Shown here in pieces: positions 46,795-58,268 of a DNA stretch of 64,000 nucleotides (within the stretch, counting starts at the first letter, position 1; the number at the start of each line of letters is the position of its first letter). Source of the stretch: Pseudisothecium myosuroides (lineage: Eukaryota; Streptophyta; Bryopsida; Hypnales; Lembophyllaceae); contig OX637294.1 of NCBI GenBank assembly GCA_951799445.1, forward strand, positions 26,871,452-26,935,451. Direction: 5' to 3'. The position numbers and the translations under genes are program-made. The notes beneath the pieces are model-generated. The model was not told where the DNA came from and did no database searches. It worked only from the letters and a program-made list of their open reading frames with translations.

Positions 46795-47281
46795 GTACAA
46801 ATCAAAATATTTGTTGACTTTGATGACTTTTAAAGTAACTTTCTTGAGGTAAGGCAACCTAATTGTTAAGGCAACCTAATTTCACTATTTTGTGCAGACA
46901 AACCATGACTTTCGCATGAATTGTACTATACATCTGCATATTATTGAGATTTACAGGCAGCAATACACACATGAGTTCCACCACGCAGGTGTTTCATATG
47001 ATGACAAAGGCTATAAATAAGCCAGAACAAGGCGGGAGAGAGAACCAACAAGAAAACCTCATAACTAACGTACTTACCATTAACAACATATTTATTAATA
47101 CACTACCGTATGCAGCAATATATGACCGTATGTCCAAGTAGTGGACTGTAATATGAGAATATCCTACACATGAGTCAAAGGTCTATCTCTCCACCCTGAT
47201 AGCCCTCGCTCACCGACGCCGCGCCCCGCCCCACCATGCCAACGAACTCGTGACAGAACGTCGCGCCCTGAACAGCCCTCT
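46795..47281. other. Intergenic / 3' region of the 47282 gene
   Basis: The last ~90 bp are GC-rich and probably 3' untranslated sequence of the minus-strand gene. Nothing else recognised. Confidence 0.35.
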
Positions 47282-47797
47282 TCACGGCTCTCCATTCGGG
47301 TTCAAGATCCCATATCTCCCATCCGGCTTGAACACAAAGCCCTTGGACCGACTCGGCACCGCATCCGACCAGTACGCCTCATAGTTTGCAGGCGGCGGCC
47401 GGCTCGTCATGCCCGCCGCCAGTAACCTCTCGTCCATCTCCTCCCTAAAATTCTTGAAAATCCTCGTCATGAAATCCTCCTCGTCCATATCGGATCCACC
47501 CGCAATAAAAATGATGCGACTGTCCGGCTTCAGACTCTGCACGAGCTTCGTGTAGAAGACGTCGCTGGCGTTGCCGCCCTGAAGATGCGTCAGGCTGCGC
47601 CAGCCCGTGGAGGGCGTGTAGGTGGCGACCGACCGGCAGTCCGACATAAACTGCGTCCACAGGACTTCGGACCCGCTTGTAATTGCCATTTTCTCGTCTT
47701 CGTGCTTGTGAGTGGCCATGAGCACTTCGCGCGCGTCGGCTCCCGTGGGTTGTTTGAAGCCTTTGCGTACAGCTTGCAGTTGGAGGTTTTTTGCCAT
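47282..47797 (-). CDS. Hypothetical protein, 171 residues
   Basis: Single GC-rich frame with its own TATA box ~100 bp upstream. Begins MAKNLQLQAVRKGF. Not recognised. Visible features: a possible hydrophobic strand with a following Gly (SRIIFIAGGSDMDEEDF, ~93-109), an acidic/basic helix (RIFKNFREEMDERLLAAG), and a C-terminal segment FKPDGRYGILNPNG. No signal peptide or membrane span; likely soluble. The start is the first Met after the TATA box. Could be a fast-evolving or lineage-specific gene. Confidence 0.6.
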   Translation of the reverse strand: MAKNLQLQAVRKGFKQPTGADAREVLMATHKHEDEKMAITSGSEVLWTQFMSDCRSVATYTPSTGWRSLTHLQGGNASDVFYTKLVQSLKPDSRIIFIAGGSDMDEEDFMTRIFKNFREEMDERLLAAGMTSRPPPANYEAYWSDAVPSRSKGFVFKPDGRYGILNPNGEP

Positions 47798-47896
47798 TGC
47801 TTGCGTTGGGTTGGCTGTAGTTGATATGCGGTTAATTTGATCTGTGGCGTGTGGAATGTACGGCGTCCGGTCCGCGGGTGAGTATCGAAGCGTGGA

Positions 47897-47904
47897 TATA
47901 TATA
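47897..47904 (-). promoter_or_regulatory. TATA box for the 47282-47797 gene
   Basis: TATATATA, 100 bp upstream of the minus-strand start codon, in a GC-rich setting where chance TATA runs are uncommon. Confidence 0.6.
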
Positions 47905-48361
47905 AGAAGTCAGACAGACAGAAGGGCTGCTGGTGTACCCCGCACTAGCTGGAACATAAAAGAAATTCGATTCAAGTCTAGTGCAGACGTACTGGGCGAC
48001 GGACAACAACAGATTTCAATCCAAGGAATGATGAATCAAGCTGGAAGAATTGCTCACCTAAATCGTGTCAACAGACCCACTTTGTCGGAGGGCATGCAGG
48101 AGTTGCGAAACTGAAGGACGAACACAAGGCAAACCTGTCGATGCATTCACATTCTTCCCCGAAGACGAATGTTCAGTAGGTCCTTGAGAAAGGGAAATTA
48201 TGGTACTGGTCCAGTACTGTGTCACACGCTTGCCAGCTCATACATTGTGGTGAAGCATCTTGGTGGAGCATCTTGGACTTTAACTTAGCCTCCAAATGCC
48301 CAAATTAGGGGACACTTTGACATGCGATTCATGTGATCTCATCATCTCAGGGCCTGATTAA

Positions 48362-48583
48362 CCCAGTAAGGACGCCGCGGACCATAAGTGTCCGATGAAT
48401 GACAAGGGATTCTCCAATGTAGGATAGAACTACAACTATTCATTCTTGGAGTTTTTTGTGGAAAGTGGAGAACATCTATAGTAGCTTGACTTCCAATGAG
48501 TACTTTTGGATTTTTTTATTTCAATGACTCTCACGGTTATACAATGCATGATTTCCAAGGTCACCCCTCGCGTCCTTACAGGG
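48362..48583. mobile_element. TTAA-flanked MITE, 222 bp
   Basis: TTAA at 48358-48361 and 48584-48587. Ends CCCAGTAAGGACGC and GCGTCCTTACAGGG. Terminal CCC plus TTAA is piggyBac-like, but the end sequence differs from the CCCCTAAAG family. Confidence 0.75.
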
Positions 48584-48624
48584 TTAAGGTAGAAGTGTAG
48601 AACCACTCATACCTGATCACTTAA

Positions 48625-48845
48625 CCCTTAAACGATGGGCTCATAACCGTGGAAATCATTTGTTTTGTCACCGTATGAATTGTTGGATTAAAATAATGCA
48701 AAAGCACTCGTTAGAAGTCAAACTACTGCAGATTTTCTTCCCTTTCCCCACAAAATTTGGAGGATGAATAGTTGCACTTCTGTCCTACACAGGAGATTCT
48801 CTTGTCATTCATCAGCCTCGAAACGTCCGCCGCGTCGTTCAAGGG
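48625..48845. mobile_element. TTAA-flanked MITE, 221 bp, mirrored partner
   Basis: TTAA at 48621-48624 and 48846-48849. Ends CCCTTAAACGATGG and CGTCGTTCAAGGG. The interior is the inverse of 48362-48583 (e.g. GATGAATGACAAG / CTTGTCATTCATC), so two copies lie head to head 41 bp apart. Confidence 0.75.
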
Positions 48846-48849
48846 TTAA

Positions 48850-49315
48850 GCGATTTCAGAATATATGAAGAGCAGTGTGAGGCACTGAAACCTTTTCTCA
48901 TGTAGAGAAATAAGAAATATTGGGATTGTGATTTTTTTGTAATTTTATTGCTGAAATTGAAGTTATTGTGAATTTTGGGAGCCGATAGTATTCCAAACCC
49001 ATAGCCAACGTCTAGAATCTTCCAATTTGGCTTATAGCTAAACTACTTTCCCACTCAGTACTTCCTACTATCTTGCTCACTACTTCCTATGCACTTTGGG
49101 ACATGTGTCATGACCTTACGCGTCCCATTCTTGAAAAGGAGAAAAACACACATTTGAAGGAGAAAAAAACACATTCCAAACTTGAGCACTCTGCTTCATC
49201 TAAAATAGTGTATCCTACAAGTTGACCATGGTTCCTTGATTTGGAATGGGTAGTTCTACCTTACACCTAATTTTTTTGAATCGGAGCCTACAAAAATGGA
49301 CTAATTGGGAGTGTT
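48850..49315. other. Intergenic, nothing recognised
   Basis: AT-rich, no coding signal. Confidence 0.35.
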
Positions 49316-49319
49316 TTAA

Positions 49320-49785
49320 CCCCTAAAGGCCCAAGGCCTTTTTTCTGCCCAAAAACACTCAAAACTGCCATTTCTATAGCAAGGAGTAAAAAAATTTGAA
49401 AAATGTTTTTTTTGTACATCTAACCATAGGATCTTACAATTAACTAGTATGAGAATGTGTGGAAAAAAATTCAGAATTTTTGACCGCTCAGATTGCAAGA
49501 TATTTGCATTTAAAGTGGAAAAAACAAGTATTTCAACACATTGCAGGACTAGATTTTTTTACTTTAAACATTTTTAATTTAAAATTTTTGCACTACAGAG
49601 TTTTGAGCTTCAAATCTTTATAATGGAGAATTGAGTTGAGAGCCTGGGGAAAAAAAAATATTCAAAAAAACATAATTATCATTCCTAAAAAAATTATTAA
49701 GTAGAAGTTGGTACGAGATAGAAGGAAAATCTAAAATATTAATATATTTTAGATGGAATTCAAATACATAATCCCAATGGTGAAG
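49320..49785. mobile_element. TTAA element fragment, subfamily A (left half)
   Basis: TTAA at 49316-49319, then CCCCTAAAGGCCCAAGG. Collinear with the first ~460 bp of 33335-34253, breaking off near 49785. No right end. Confidence 0.7.
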
Positions 49786-49989
49786 TTTGAAATATAGTTA
49801 TTTATGCAAAGTCAGAAAGGTCCAGGCCATTACTACGGGATACATTGTGTGGGTTAAATATTTATTTAATCAGTTGACAATTGTAAAAATATTTTGGAAC
49901 AATTTACATATCTTCAAACTAGGATACCGCGAACAAAAAATCAACAAATCCTCAAATGTGGAGGACATGAACTGTATAAGTGATGGATG

Positions 49990-50170
49990 ATTAAAAATCA
50001 AACTCAAAGTACAAAGCAAGGGCTATACCGTATTTATAAACATCAATTGCCAAAGCTTTGCCACAGAGAGAAGATTGTAGCATTGTTCAACACAATTTGT
50101 TTCAATATGAACAAGAAAAAAATGAACATGAACAACAATAGAATCAACATGAACATGCTTATGATCGAGA
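49990..50170. repeat. Repeat related in inverse to about 57005-57240
   Basis: Inverse of this stretch shares CTTCTCTC, GGCAAA, AATTGATTT and the ATTGTTCAT..TTGTTCAT words with 57005-57130. Diverged; the parent element is unknown. Confidence 0.35.
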
Positions 50171-50857
50171 GACATTCATGGCCCATCAGTGTAGGTAGAT
50201 GACCTGGGATAACCATTGCAAAGTGACTCTAGAAATTCTTCTTCAGCAATTTCTGGCCAAGACACTGCGCCTTCTCATACAAGAGTGGTGAAAGGCACTA
50301 CTGAGAACAGTGAGCTCGTGATGGTGGATTTTGTCCAAATGAGATCTGAACAATAGCACAAAGAATGTGATGCACCAGTAAAATAATCAATGACAAGCCA
50401 GGAACCAAAACGAAAAACTAGAACATAAGAGGTTGCAGAATCCAGTCTTCTAGTCTGAAATAGGTAGTTTAGGGTTTTCTATTATGATCATTTTTCATAA
50501 TATTCTACGAATGTTTCAAGAATGTGTCCTCTTGAATATTGGAGAGCGACCGTCTTTATATCAACCCCATATTCTCTTCAAAGTAGGTTAAGCCTTTGTG
50601 TCTTAACAATTGACTAGAAAGATGGGAATAGCATCTTCTACTTTACATATGTTCTATCACAGAGATTCAATGCACGTCATCACAAAGTTAGAACCCTACG
50701 AAATGTCAATGATTATTGTGTGGTTACTATTGTTTCATGGATGCGTATGTTAATTTACAATTTTATTGCATTGTTACGATGCCCACGGTTTTTGCACAAG
50801 TGTGAAAATCCTACAAAAATCCTACAATCTGCCATGTGACAACCACCACAAATAGTA

Positions 50858-50935
50858 ATGCCACCAAGGTTTGAACCGTGGACCTCCAAGTTGAGGCCCA
50901 AGGTTCTTAATAATCCAATGCACCACCAACTCACA
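50858..50935 (-). repeat. tRNA-like segment in the left arm
   Basis: Minus strand reads GAGTTGGTGGTGCATTGG then CACGGTTCAAACCTTGG, resembling Pol III A and B boxes of tRNA-derived SINEs. Mirror of 51623-51700. Confidence 0.4.
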
Positions 50936-51378
50936 TATGTGTCCAAAGTAGAAGTTCGAAGATATTTACCAAGTTTTTGCAATTGTTTTCCAAGTGCTTT
51001 GTAAATCAGCAGACTTCAGACCTCATTTAGGCATAGTAAATCAATTTTTTTCAAAAAACTTTGAACTAAGAAAAGTTGTAAAATGAAATTAACTTTCACC
51101 TCCAAAATCCATTTGTGATTCAGAGATTTTAATAAAAAGTTATGGACAAAATTCAGAGACAGATTTGTAAATGTAAAAAAATTGTCCATTCCGACTTATC
51201 TCTGAATTTTGTCCATAACTTTTTATTAAAATCTTTGAATCACAAATGAATTTTTGGAGGTGAAAGTTAATTTCATTTTACAACTTTTCTTAATTCAAAG
51301 TTTTTTGAAAAAAATTGATTTACTATGCCTAAATGAGGTCTGAAGTCTGCTGATTTACAAAGCACTTGGAAAACAATT

Positions 51379-51573
51379 ATGGGCAATTTCGTTAAAATGG
51401 CAATATTTTTTTTAAATGGCATGAAAACAGTTCAGAACGGCCGTCCTGAAATCTATACCTGTCCTAGATGGTTTAGAATGGCCGTCCTGAAATCTATACC
51501 AGTCCTAGATGGTGAAAATGGCACACCATCAAAGTGGCACTTGGAATACCGCCATTTTAACGAAATTGCCCGT
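51379..51573. mobile_element. MITE of the ATGGGCAATTTCG family, 195 bp, 4-bp duplication AATT
   Basis: AATT at 51375-51378 and 51574-51577. Ends ATGGGCAATTTCGTTAAAAT and inverse. The left arm of the surrounding inverted repeat has the unoccupied site (CAATTGC, near 50985), confirming the insertion and the 4-bp duplication. Confidence 0.88.
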
Positions 51574-51622
51574 AATTGCAAAACTTGGTAAATAACTTCA
51601 AACTTCTACTTTGGACACATAT

Positions 51623-51700
51623 GTGAGTTGGTGGTGCATTGGATTATTAAGAACCTTGGGCCTCAACTTGGAGGTCCACGGTTCAAACCTTGGTGGCATC
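51623..51700 (+). repeat. tRNA-like segment in the right arm
   Basis: GAGTTGGTGGTGCATTGG (A-box-like) followed by CACGGTTCAAACCTTGG (B-box-like). Probably part of a SINE or tRNA-derived sequence captured in the inverted repeat. Confidence 0.4.
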
Positions 51701-51879
51701 ACTATTTGTGGTGGTTGTCACATGGCAGGTTGTAGGATTTTTGTAGGATTTTCACACTTGTGCAAAAATCGTGGGCATCGTAATAATGCGATAAAATTGT
51801 AAATTAACGTGCGCATCCATGAAACAATAGTAACCACACAATAATCATTGACATTTCGTAGGGTTCCAACTTTGTGATG

Positions 51880-52604
51880 GTCTCAAACCAACCGCCAAAA
51901 CATAGAGAGAATGTACCAGAAGAAACAACTAGGACTTACTCAAGTTCTTTTCGCAAGGCTTCAAACAACTCCTTCCGGATCTTATTCTTTGCTGCTGGGG
52001 AGTCTCTCCCAAGTACCTTACTGCTTCCCACAATAGTTGACGTATAATTTATGATCTCTTCCTACAATAGGCATGCAAGTAGCATACGGTCTCAACAAAT
52101 TGGCTGCCGTCTGTTGTTAGTGAACCAAAAAAAATTTGGAATATGAAATGTACTTCTAATCCACTAGCGAACATGCCTGACCACAAAAACTGAAACGTTA
52201 AACCACCAATCAAGATACGAAGGCAATTCTCATTCGCTAGACTTGGACTTTCATTATGAGTTTGTAGAAATGCTAAACGAGATGGAGTGTAACGAGACAT
52301 TACATGCTCTCACTTCAAAGACACAATTACAAGGTCTGTGATGTCAATACATTTGAAAATATGACCTACAGCATAATGACACTGTATCAATGACAATGGA
52401 TAAATGCTTTGAGTAATTTCGAGAGAATTGGAGACAACAAGCATACGCATTGTAAGGAATAATATCTACCCTATGGACAATTCTTGTAAACGCTAAGCAT
52501 CCAGCATCTTAGAGTTCAAAATGTGATGCCACATAGATGAACGAGTACGTCAATCATAGGTAAATTCCACTTACACTTCGCATCAACTAACTAAGAATCT
52601 TGAT
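51880..52604. other. Intergenic, possibly 3' region of the next gene
   Basis: No recognisable frame. It may hold 3' untranslated sequence of the minus-strand gene ending at 52605. Confidence 0.3.
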
Positions 52605-54628
52605 TCACAAACTACCTAAGGGACCACAAATCATGAAAATCTTGAGAGCTTGGTCGGGGGACATTGCTGAGCCCATCGCCGCTGAACCCCGGTCCCCTGT
52701 CTCTTGCAGCATCTTCGCCTTTGAATCTCTCTGTCCCCACCCCGCACTCCCAACCACAGCTTTCTTAATGCAACCCCCGTCATCATCCACAAAACCAATA
52801 CCTCGAGTAGAATCCCAACAGCTGCTAGAACCGAAATGACTACACTAAATCCATACCAGAAAATCTCTTTAAAATTCCTCCAACACCGCTCCCCTAGCCC
52901 TACTTTGGCACTTCTAGAAAACTAAGAACTCCTCATGATGGGAAACTGAAAGCCTTACAAACTGAACAAGCACTCCCATTATTCCTAAAAAAAACATAGC
53001 TGACCACAGAACCACCTGAAAAGAAATTTACCAAGAACAACGGCGTGACTAAGTAAGCAAAGCTTGCATACCTGAAGTATGACATGAGTGGCAAGCTCAT
53101 TACATTTGCATCGCTGTTTGTGGTTACCATTGCTGGATAAGCCTGGTGAGCCCACAGAGTTCCATTTGTTTTATCTCTTCAAAGCTCGTTGTTGTGTGCG
53201 GAAGCTAAAACGAACAATAACTAGAACAGTTACCACAAATCCCGAGGCAATTGAACACGGCACATTTCAGTCAATCATGCATCACCAAGCAACAATACTT
53301 TTTTCTAAAAACACAACGTTTCCATGCTAAGTCAACCTAACACTCTCATTATCATAGGGAAAAAAAGAAATAAAGAACCCAAGTCAATGAAAGTAGCAGA
53401 AAAAATCATGCGAAGGGCTTGATAATATTTAGCTTGAACCTTGAACTTCTACAATCTCAAACTCAATGGAAATACCAAGATTTGTACTAAGCTGGCTGAA
53501 GGTAAAAATTCAGAATCATGTATATCTTAAATGAACCACAGAGATGTATAAATTCCACTCACAAACAAAAGGAAGTGCACCTTCAGAATTACAAGTGTCC
53601 GCATTGGTTCACCCCTTCCCGTTCGGCCTGCATACAACCTGCCTGCACACTGGCAGGTTTCTCCGTTAGAACAAGCCCTCTCTGCGTGAACGACCTTACC
53701 AAGAAAACAATCACAGCAGACGACCTTCAACCTCGTCAACACAGATGCAACAATAGAACCTAATCTTTTCCAGTCGACCTTTCCGTAGGGGTACATCTAC
53801 TACCCATTACCCTGCAGCCAATACATAAACAATGAAATTATTTATCATACGACTCTGCATCCCTCACAAATCATGATAGTCACAAACTGAAATTTACACA
53901 TACAACAGAAATGTGTGAGCTCAACTGTTCGTCAATAATCTCAGGGCTGTTCATCACCTTATGCGCACGCTTCCTTCCCCCATCTCGTGCCCTCCTTGTC
54001 GCGAGAAATCACGTTGGTCCATGCCCAAGGGCGCATCCTCGGCCAAGGAAGCCCCAAACATTCCTCCTGCTGCTGGTGCTGGAGTATAGCTGCAGAAATT
54101 AGTGAAAATTTCTGGGTTCAATCAGCACAATCCCTAAAAGTGGGCTACAGACGGACTCAAAAACCTGTATCACAAGAAGACTACTTCATAGAAAGACGAC
54201 TTCAAACCTCTGATTTCACACGTTGCGGTTCCTTCTTATCAGCTACTTTTACAATGCGGAGTACTGGCACTCGAAACTTGAATCTTCCACCTAAAGTATT
54301 AAGGATACATGGTTTCAAATCATCAACTTCATCAATACATTCACATGCGGCCAGATTCTATATCCGCAACCGACGGAGAAAACATTGCATTCACAGAACG
54401 TCGGATGGGCGCGCTTGACCGGTGCTTACCCGGGACAACTGAGGAGCTGCGGCCAGGCACTGTGGAGTTGCGGGCGAAGTGGGACGACAAAGGCGGCACT
54501 TGCTGGGGGCCCAAACCATGTCCAATACTCGTGAAGGCACGGATCTGTGGCCGTTGGGACAGGCCATCGTCTGAAATGCGTCGCCAGTTTTTTAATGAGT
54601 AGCCAAAATGTAAATGTGTTGGGAACAT
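52605..54628 (-). CDS. Multi-exon gene of unknown function, possibly organelle-targeted
   Basis: Six GC-richer blocks with GT-AG borders join in phase: 54628-54430, 54290-54208, 53796-53700, 53627-53581, 53204-53128, 52824-52605 (723 nt, 240 residues). Phases 1, 0, 1, 0, 2 agree at every join; five joins agreeing is unlikely by chance. The start (MFPTHLHFGYSLKNWRRISD..) is Arg/Ser-rich, and RAFTSIG looks like a presequence cleavage site, so mitochondrial or plastid import is possible. Later segments: FKFRVPVLRIVKV, SFEEIKQMELCGLTRLIQQ, and a Gly-rich tail with GFVDDDGGC. I do not recognise a family. Another GC-rich open block with good splice borders (54089-53958, encoding PAPAAGGMFGASLAEDAPLG) does not fit the phase, so the model is incomplete or has alternative exons. 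Confidence 0.4.
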
Positions 54629-56199
54629 TGGCGGTGGGAGAACTGACAGTGAACTCAGAACTACTTTATGGAATTTAGTGTAGTATGCTTCCTTCAAAAT
54701 AGACAGACATCAACGTTGACTACCTTGAGTGAGTGTTAAAAAAAAATAGAAAAGAAAGGATTTTGCAAGTTGTGAAGGATTACTGGGAGTTTTGTAACAA
54801 AAAACTGACAAAATAGATGCTAATTCCAATGTGGAGGAAGTTGCAAATTGGCTATCAAATTCTATTGTTTGTTGCAACTTCGGCTAGAATGTCTCCATTC
54901 AAGGCCCTTTTTTACAATGTATTAGTAGCGCAAGGATTTCTTTGGTATGAAATCAACTTATTTTAGCCTTTTTGGTGATTGTACTAAGTATTCATAAACT
55001 TCCGAAATTACATTTACAAATGGAGGAATTAGATTTTTCAAACACATTTTCGACATGTCAAACTATAAGTAACACACTTGTATAATATCAATTTTTCAAA
55101 CACTTCTTCACTTTCCTAGATTTAAATCAAAATTATTAGTGAGAAAAACTTTGCACACTAGTACATCTTTTCCCAGCTTTCTCTATTAAGTGGTTACAAT
55201 AAGTTCCAATTCTATGAAATTCTTACTACAAAATTGTAAAAGGACTATTCATTCCACTCACAAAAGAACCTTTCAAAAAATAAACTTGTATGAAAAATTA
55301 TTTTCAACTAAAATCTTTGATTAAATTATGCAAAAATCAAAAAGTGTGTTAAGAATAATAAATTTTTCAATCATGCAAGTGTGTTACTTAAACCACAAGA
55401 TACCCAAATTCTAATTAAAATCTCTCATTCCCCAATTAGCTACGGCAATTTCTATAAGTGTCCAAAACATTTTCAAAGCCACTAAAAAATCCAAGAAAAA
55501 GAGCTAAGTATCTATACATAAAAAACCTAGAAAAAGAAAGGACTCTCTATGTGAATGTTATGGAAGATCTACTTTGCCGTGGCTAATGCCACCGTGATGA
55601 CCCTTTTGGACAAACATCACAATAGTTAAAACTTAATTAATCATCCATGCATGCCACATGGAGAGTTTTTGTACTAAATGAGTCTTTTTAATGAGCATTC
55701 AAAAATGTCACCTCTTGAAGAGTCCTTGTATGGGTGAATTGAGTTGTGATAGATTCAATAATAAATTTCATTTTGAAGATTCATACCATACAAATGATAG
55801 TCGTTACACATTTAATGAATGATATGATTCAAACATTCTTTGAATGGGACCAAGGAGACCTTTTCCATATCATTAGAATTAGTAAAGAGCATAGTATGTA
55901 CATGTTGGGTCTTAAATAAATAAATTTGAACTTAAGGAAGTCTAATACTAAATTAATTGTAATTCAACAAAACATTGCATTTAGAGTCTAGAAAATTTTC
56001 TCGCAAATGAGTGTGACAATATGTACATGCACTAGTAACATGGGTTGACAAACCTCATTACGTTGCAACTTGACAAGTAGAAACAAAATTTTGATTCTAC
56101 TATTATAAAACTGTTCTATATCATCATGTTGTTGCTGTGCATTTTGTACGCTTCGTGGAGGAGTTTGTTGATGCTTCTTTCCACTAGTTTTACTAATGC
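54629..56199. other. AT-rich intergenic, nothing recognised
   Basis: Promoter side of the preceding gene at first, then long AT-rich DNA with no supported feature. Confidence 0.4.
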
Positions 56200-56513
56200 A
56201 GTTTGTCAGGCAAGTAGTTGTGTTGATTTGCAGCTTGCGAGCTACTTTCATCGTAGGTACAAATCAAGCAAGTCGTCCACCTACAAGGAAGACGGTATAG
56301 AGTGCATCCTCAATCTCAATTTGCAAGTAGGCATAATGTATTATATTTTAATTTGCATGGATTGAGAATGTATTCTTTACCTCACATTATTTTGATTTTC
56401 ACCTCTATGGTGTGGCAAGAACTTCATTCACTCTCCAGTATGGCATAGGATTTATGGAAGGTTTCTTGAGTGAAGATAATGTCAATCTTGGTGATCTCAC
56501 AGTGAAACGGCAG
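56200..56513 (+). pseudogene. Vacuolar aspartic protease (phytepsin-type) remnant
   Basis: Two exon-like pieces. The first (about 56230-56315) encodes ASYFHRRYKSSKSSTYKEDG, which matches the plant aspartic protease segment just after the first catalytic motif. The second (56439-56513), bounded by CTCCAG and GTGAGA, encodes YG.GFMEGFLSEDNVNLGDLTV, the following flap region. The piece with the catalytic DTG and the whole second lobe are not seen nearby, so this is a fragment, not a working protease. In intact relatives the enzyme works in the vacuole. Splice borders are preserved, which suggests origin from genomic rather than reverse-transcribed sequence. Confidence 0.7.
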
Positions 56514-57538
56514 GTGAGAATGAATGTGCTACTTGACTGTATTGAAACTTCTATTGGAGGATACTTTATGAATGATTCTGATAGCATCTTTTGGTTTCAC
56601 TTTTTTATATGATAGTGATGTTTGTATATATAAGACAAAAACTTGAAGACTTGAAATACTTGATGTCTGTAACTAGGTAATGTTTGCAAGCAAAATTCTG
56701 CTGGATTTGGCATCATGGATGTGAAGAATCTTGACAAAAGATTGAAGTACAATGCGGCATGTCAAAAATGAATAATCATGTATTTTAGAATTTTTGCTTA
56801 CCAGGTTGTGCCTAACAATTTTGTTATCTTCTATTCAGCAGGTTTTCTTCAATCTCATGCTTGCCGCTATATTGTATGCATCACATATTCTTGATTTAGT
56901 GTGGGAGAACCAGGTGGACACGTTTTAATTTACATACCTCAGCAATAATGTTGTTGCTGCTGTCAGTGCAATGCAAATTGGTTTGATTTGAGAATATCAC
57001 TTCTTTATTGTTGTTCATGTTGATTTAATTGCTATTCATGTTTATTGTATTGTTCATTTTGGAAAAAAATTGTGTTACAAATGGCAACAACCTTCTCTCC
57101 TTGGCAAAATTCAAGTAATTGATTTGTATGTACATCAACCCAAGTTAATATAACAATTGTCAACTTGTGAATATAAAAAAATTGAACCCTTAGCATATAT
57201 CCCACAATAATGACCCCAGTACTTTCTTGTTCAACATAAAAAAGTATTTTGGCAAACAAAGATCAAGTATATTTAAAGAAGTGTCAGTAGTAAACAATTT
57301 GAACTTCCTCGAATATTGCTCCCATTTCAAACAAGTTCTCACAATAAACCACATAAAACAACTCGAAACAAAAAATAGTATTATAATTCTCCAATTACAT
57401 CGCTATGTGGAAATAGGGGAAAAACATTCCTGACATCTTCAAAAGTGAAAATTAAAATCATCTTCAGACCCCCTTTCCCTCTCATGGAGCAGCCCTCCAA
57501 TGGCCTCACATTTTCACTAATGTTGGGAAGATCTTGGA
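56514..57538. other. Downstream of the protease remnant, AT-rich
   Basis: 56683-56780 and 56838-56930 could be further decayed exons (for example a frame with NLMLAAILYASHILDLVWENQ), but I cannot match them. 57005-57240 is the inverse relative of 49990-50170. Confidence 0.25.
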
Positions 57539-58262
57539 GGTGATTGCAAAAAACACCTGCCGATTTGATTGTGTTTTAGAGTATTCATACTTTTTTTTGG
57601 GGGGGTATTTTAAATTAAAAATAATTATTTTTATTTTTATTTTTAAATATGGCCAATGTATACACCTAGAAGATGAAGGTAACCACCGAAGCAAAATCAT
57701 AGAAAAACTCTCTAAATAGGAAAACTTAGAAAAGTGTCAAATTTCAAGAAAATACATATTTTAATGTTTTAATTTGTAAAAAATTAAAAAAATTAAAATT
57801 AAAAAATTAAAAATTGGCCATTGTAACAATTTTATGGAGATGGTCATTTAACAAAGAAAACACCAAAATAATTTTTTAAATGTTTAGAAATGCAAGTAGA
57901 AAGAGACTCACTTTGTGGACTTTTATATGACATATAATTAATTATTTTTAGAAATTCTTTAAACAATACCTAAAAATGTACTAAAAAACCATCTCCACCA
58001 ATTTTTAGCTCCAAATTAGTTTCTTTGGTTACTTTGTTAAAAAAAATCCAAATTGGTAAATGTGACATAAAATAGGGGGCTATTTTTGGATAGTAAAACA
58101 TTCCTAAAAAATTCCAGAAAATTAGACATGGCGTATAGTAGTCATAACTACCTTGCCTATGAATTTTAAGTCATTTAGAGCAAGAATGTAAAAGTTATGG
58201 CCAAAAAACTAATCAACATTCAAGGTGTGACGTAAATAGGACAAGTGTTTCTTGCAATCACC
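57539..58262. mobile_element. Non-autonomous DNA element with GGTGATTGCAA ends, 724 bp, 6-bp duplication
   Basis: CTTGGA at 57533-57538 and 58263-58268. Terminal repeats GGTGATTGCAA and TTGCAATCACC, extended imperfectly inward (AAACACCTG / CAAGTGTTT). Collinear with 25619-26205; ends shared with the fold-back at 23196-24248. No transposase; superfamily unassigned. Confidence 0.7.
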
Positions 58263-58268
58263 CTTGGA

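Larger units (their letters stand above)
50678..51879. repeat. Large inverted repeat (fold-back), 1.2 kb
   Basis: The left arm begins CATCACAAAGTTAGAACCCT at 50678; the right arm ends with its inverse at 51879. Arms of about 500 bp, highly similar, loop near 51185. The right arm is longer because a 195 bp MITE sits at 51379-51573. The inner part (51001-51358) is the same fold-back family as 17961-18354. Both arms carry a tRNA-like stretch. Confidence 0.88.

Noticed and set aside
48358..48849. CRISPR-like paired repeats
   Set aside because: Only two inverted units with transposon-type ends; no direct repeat-spacer array, and the genome is eukaryotic.
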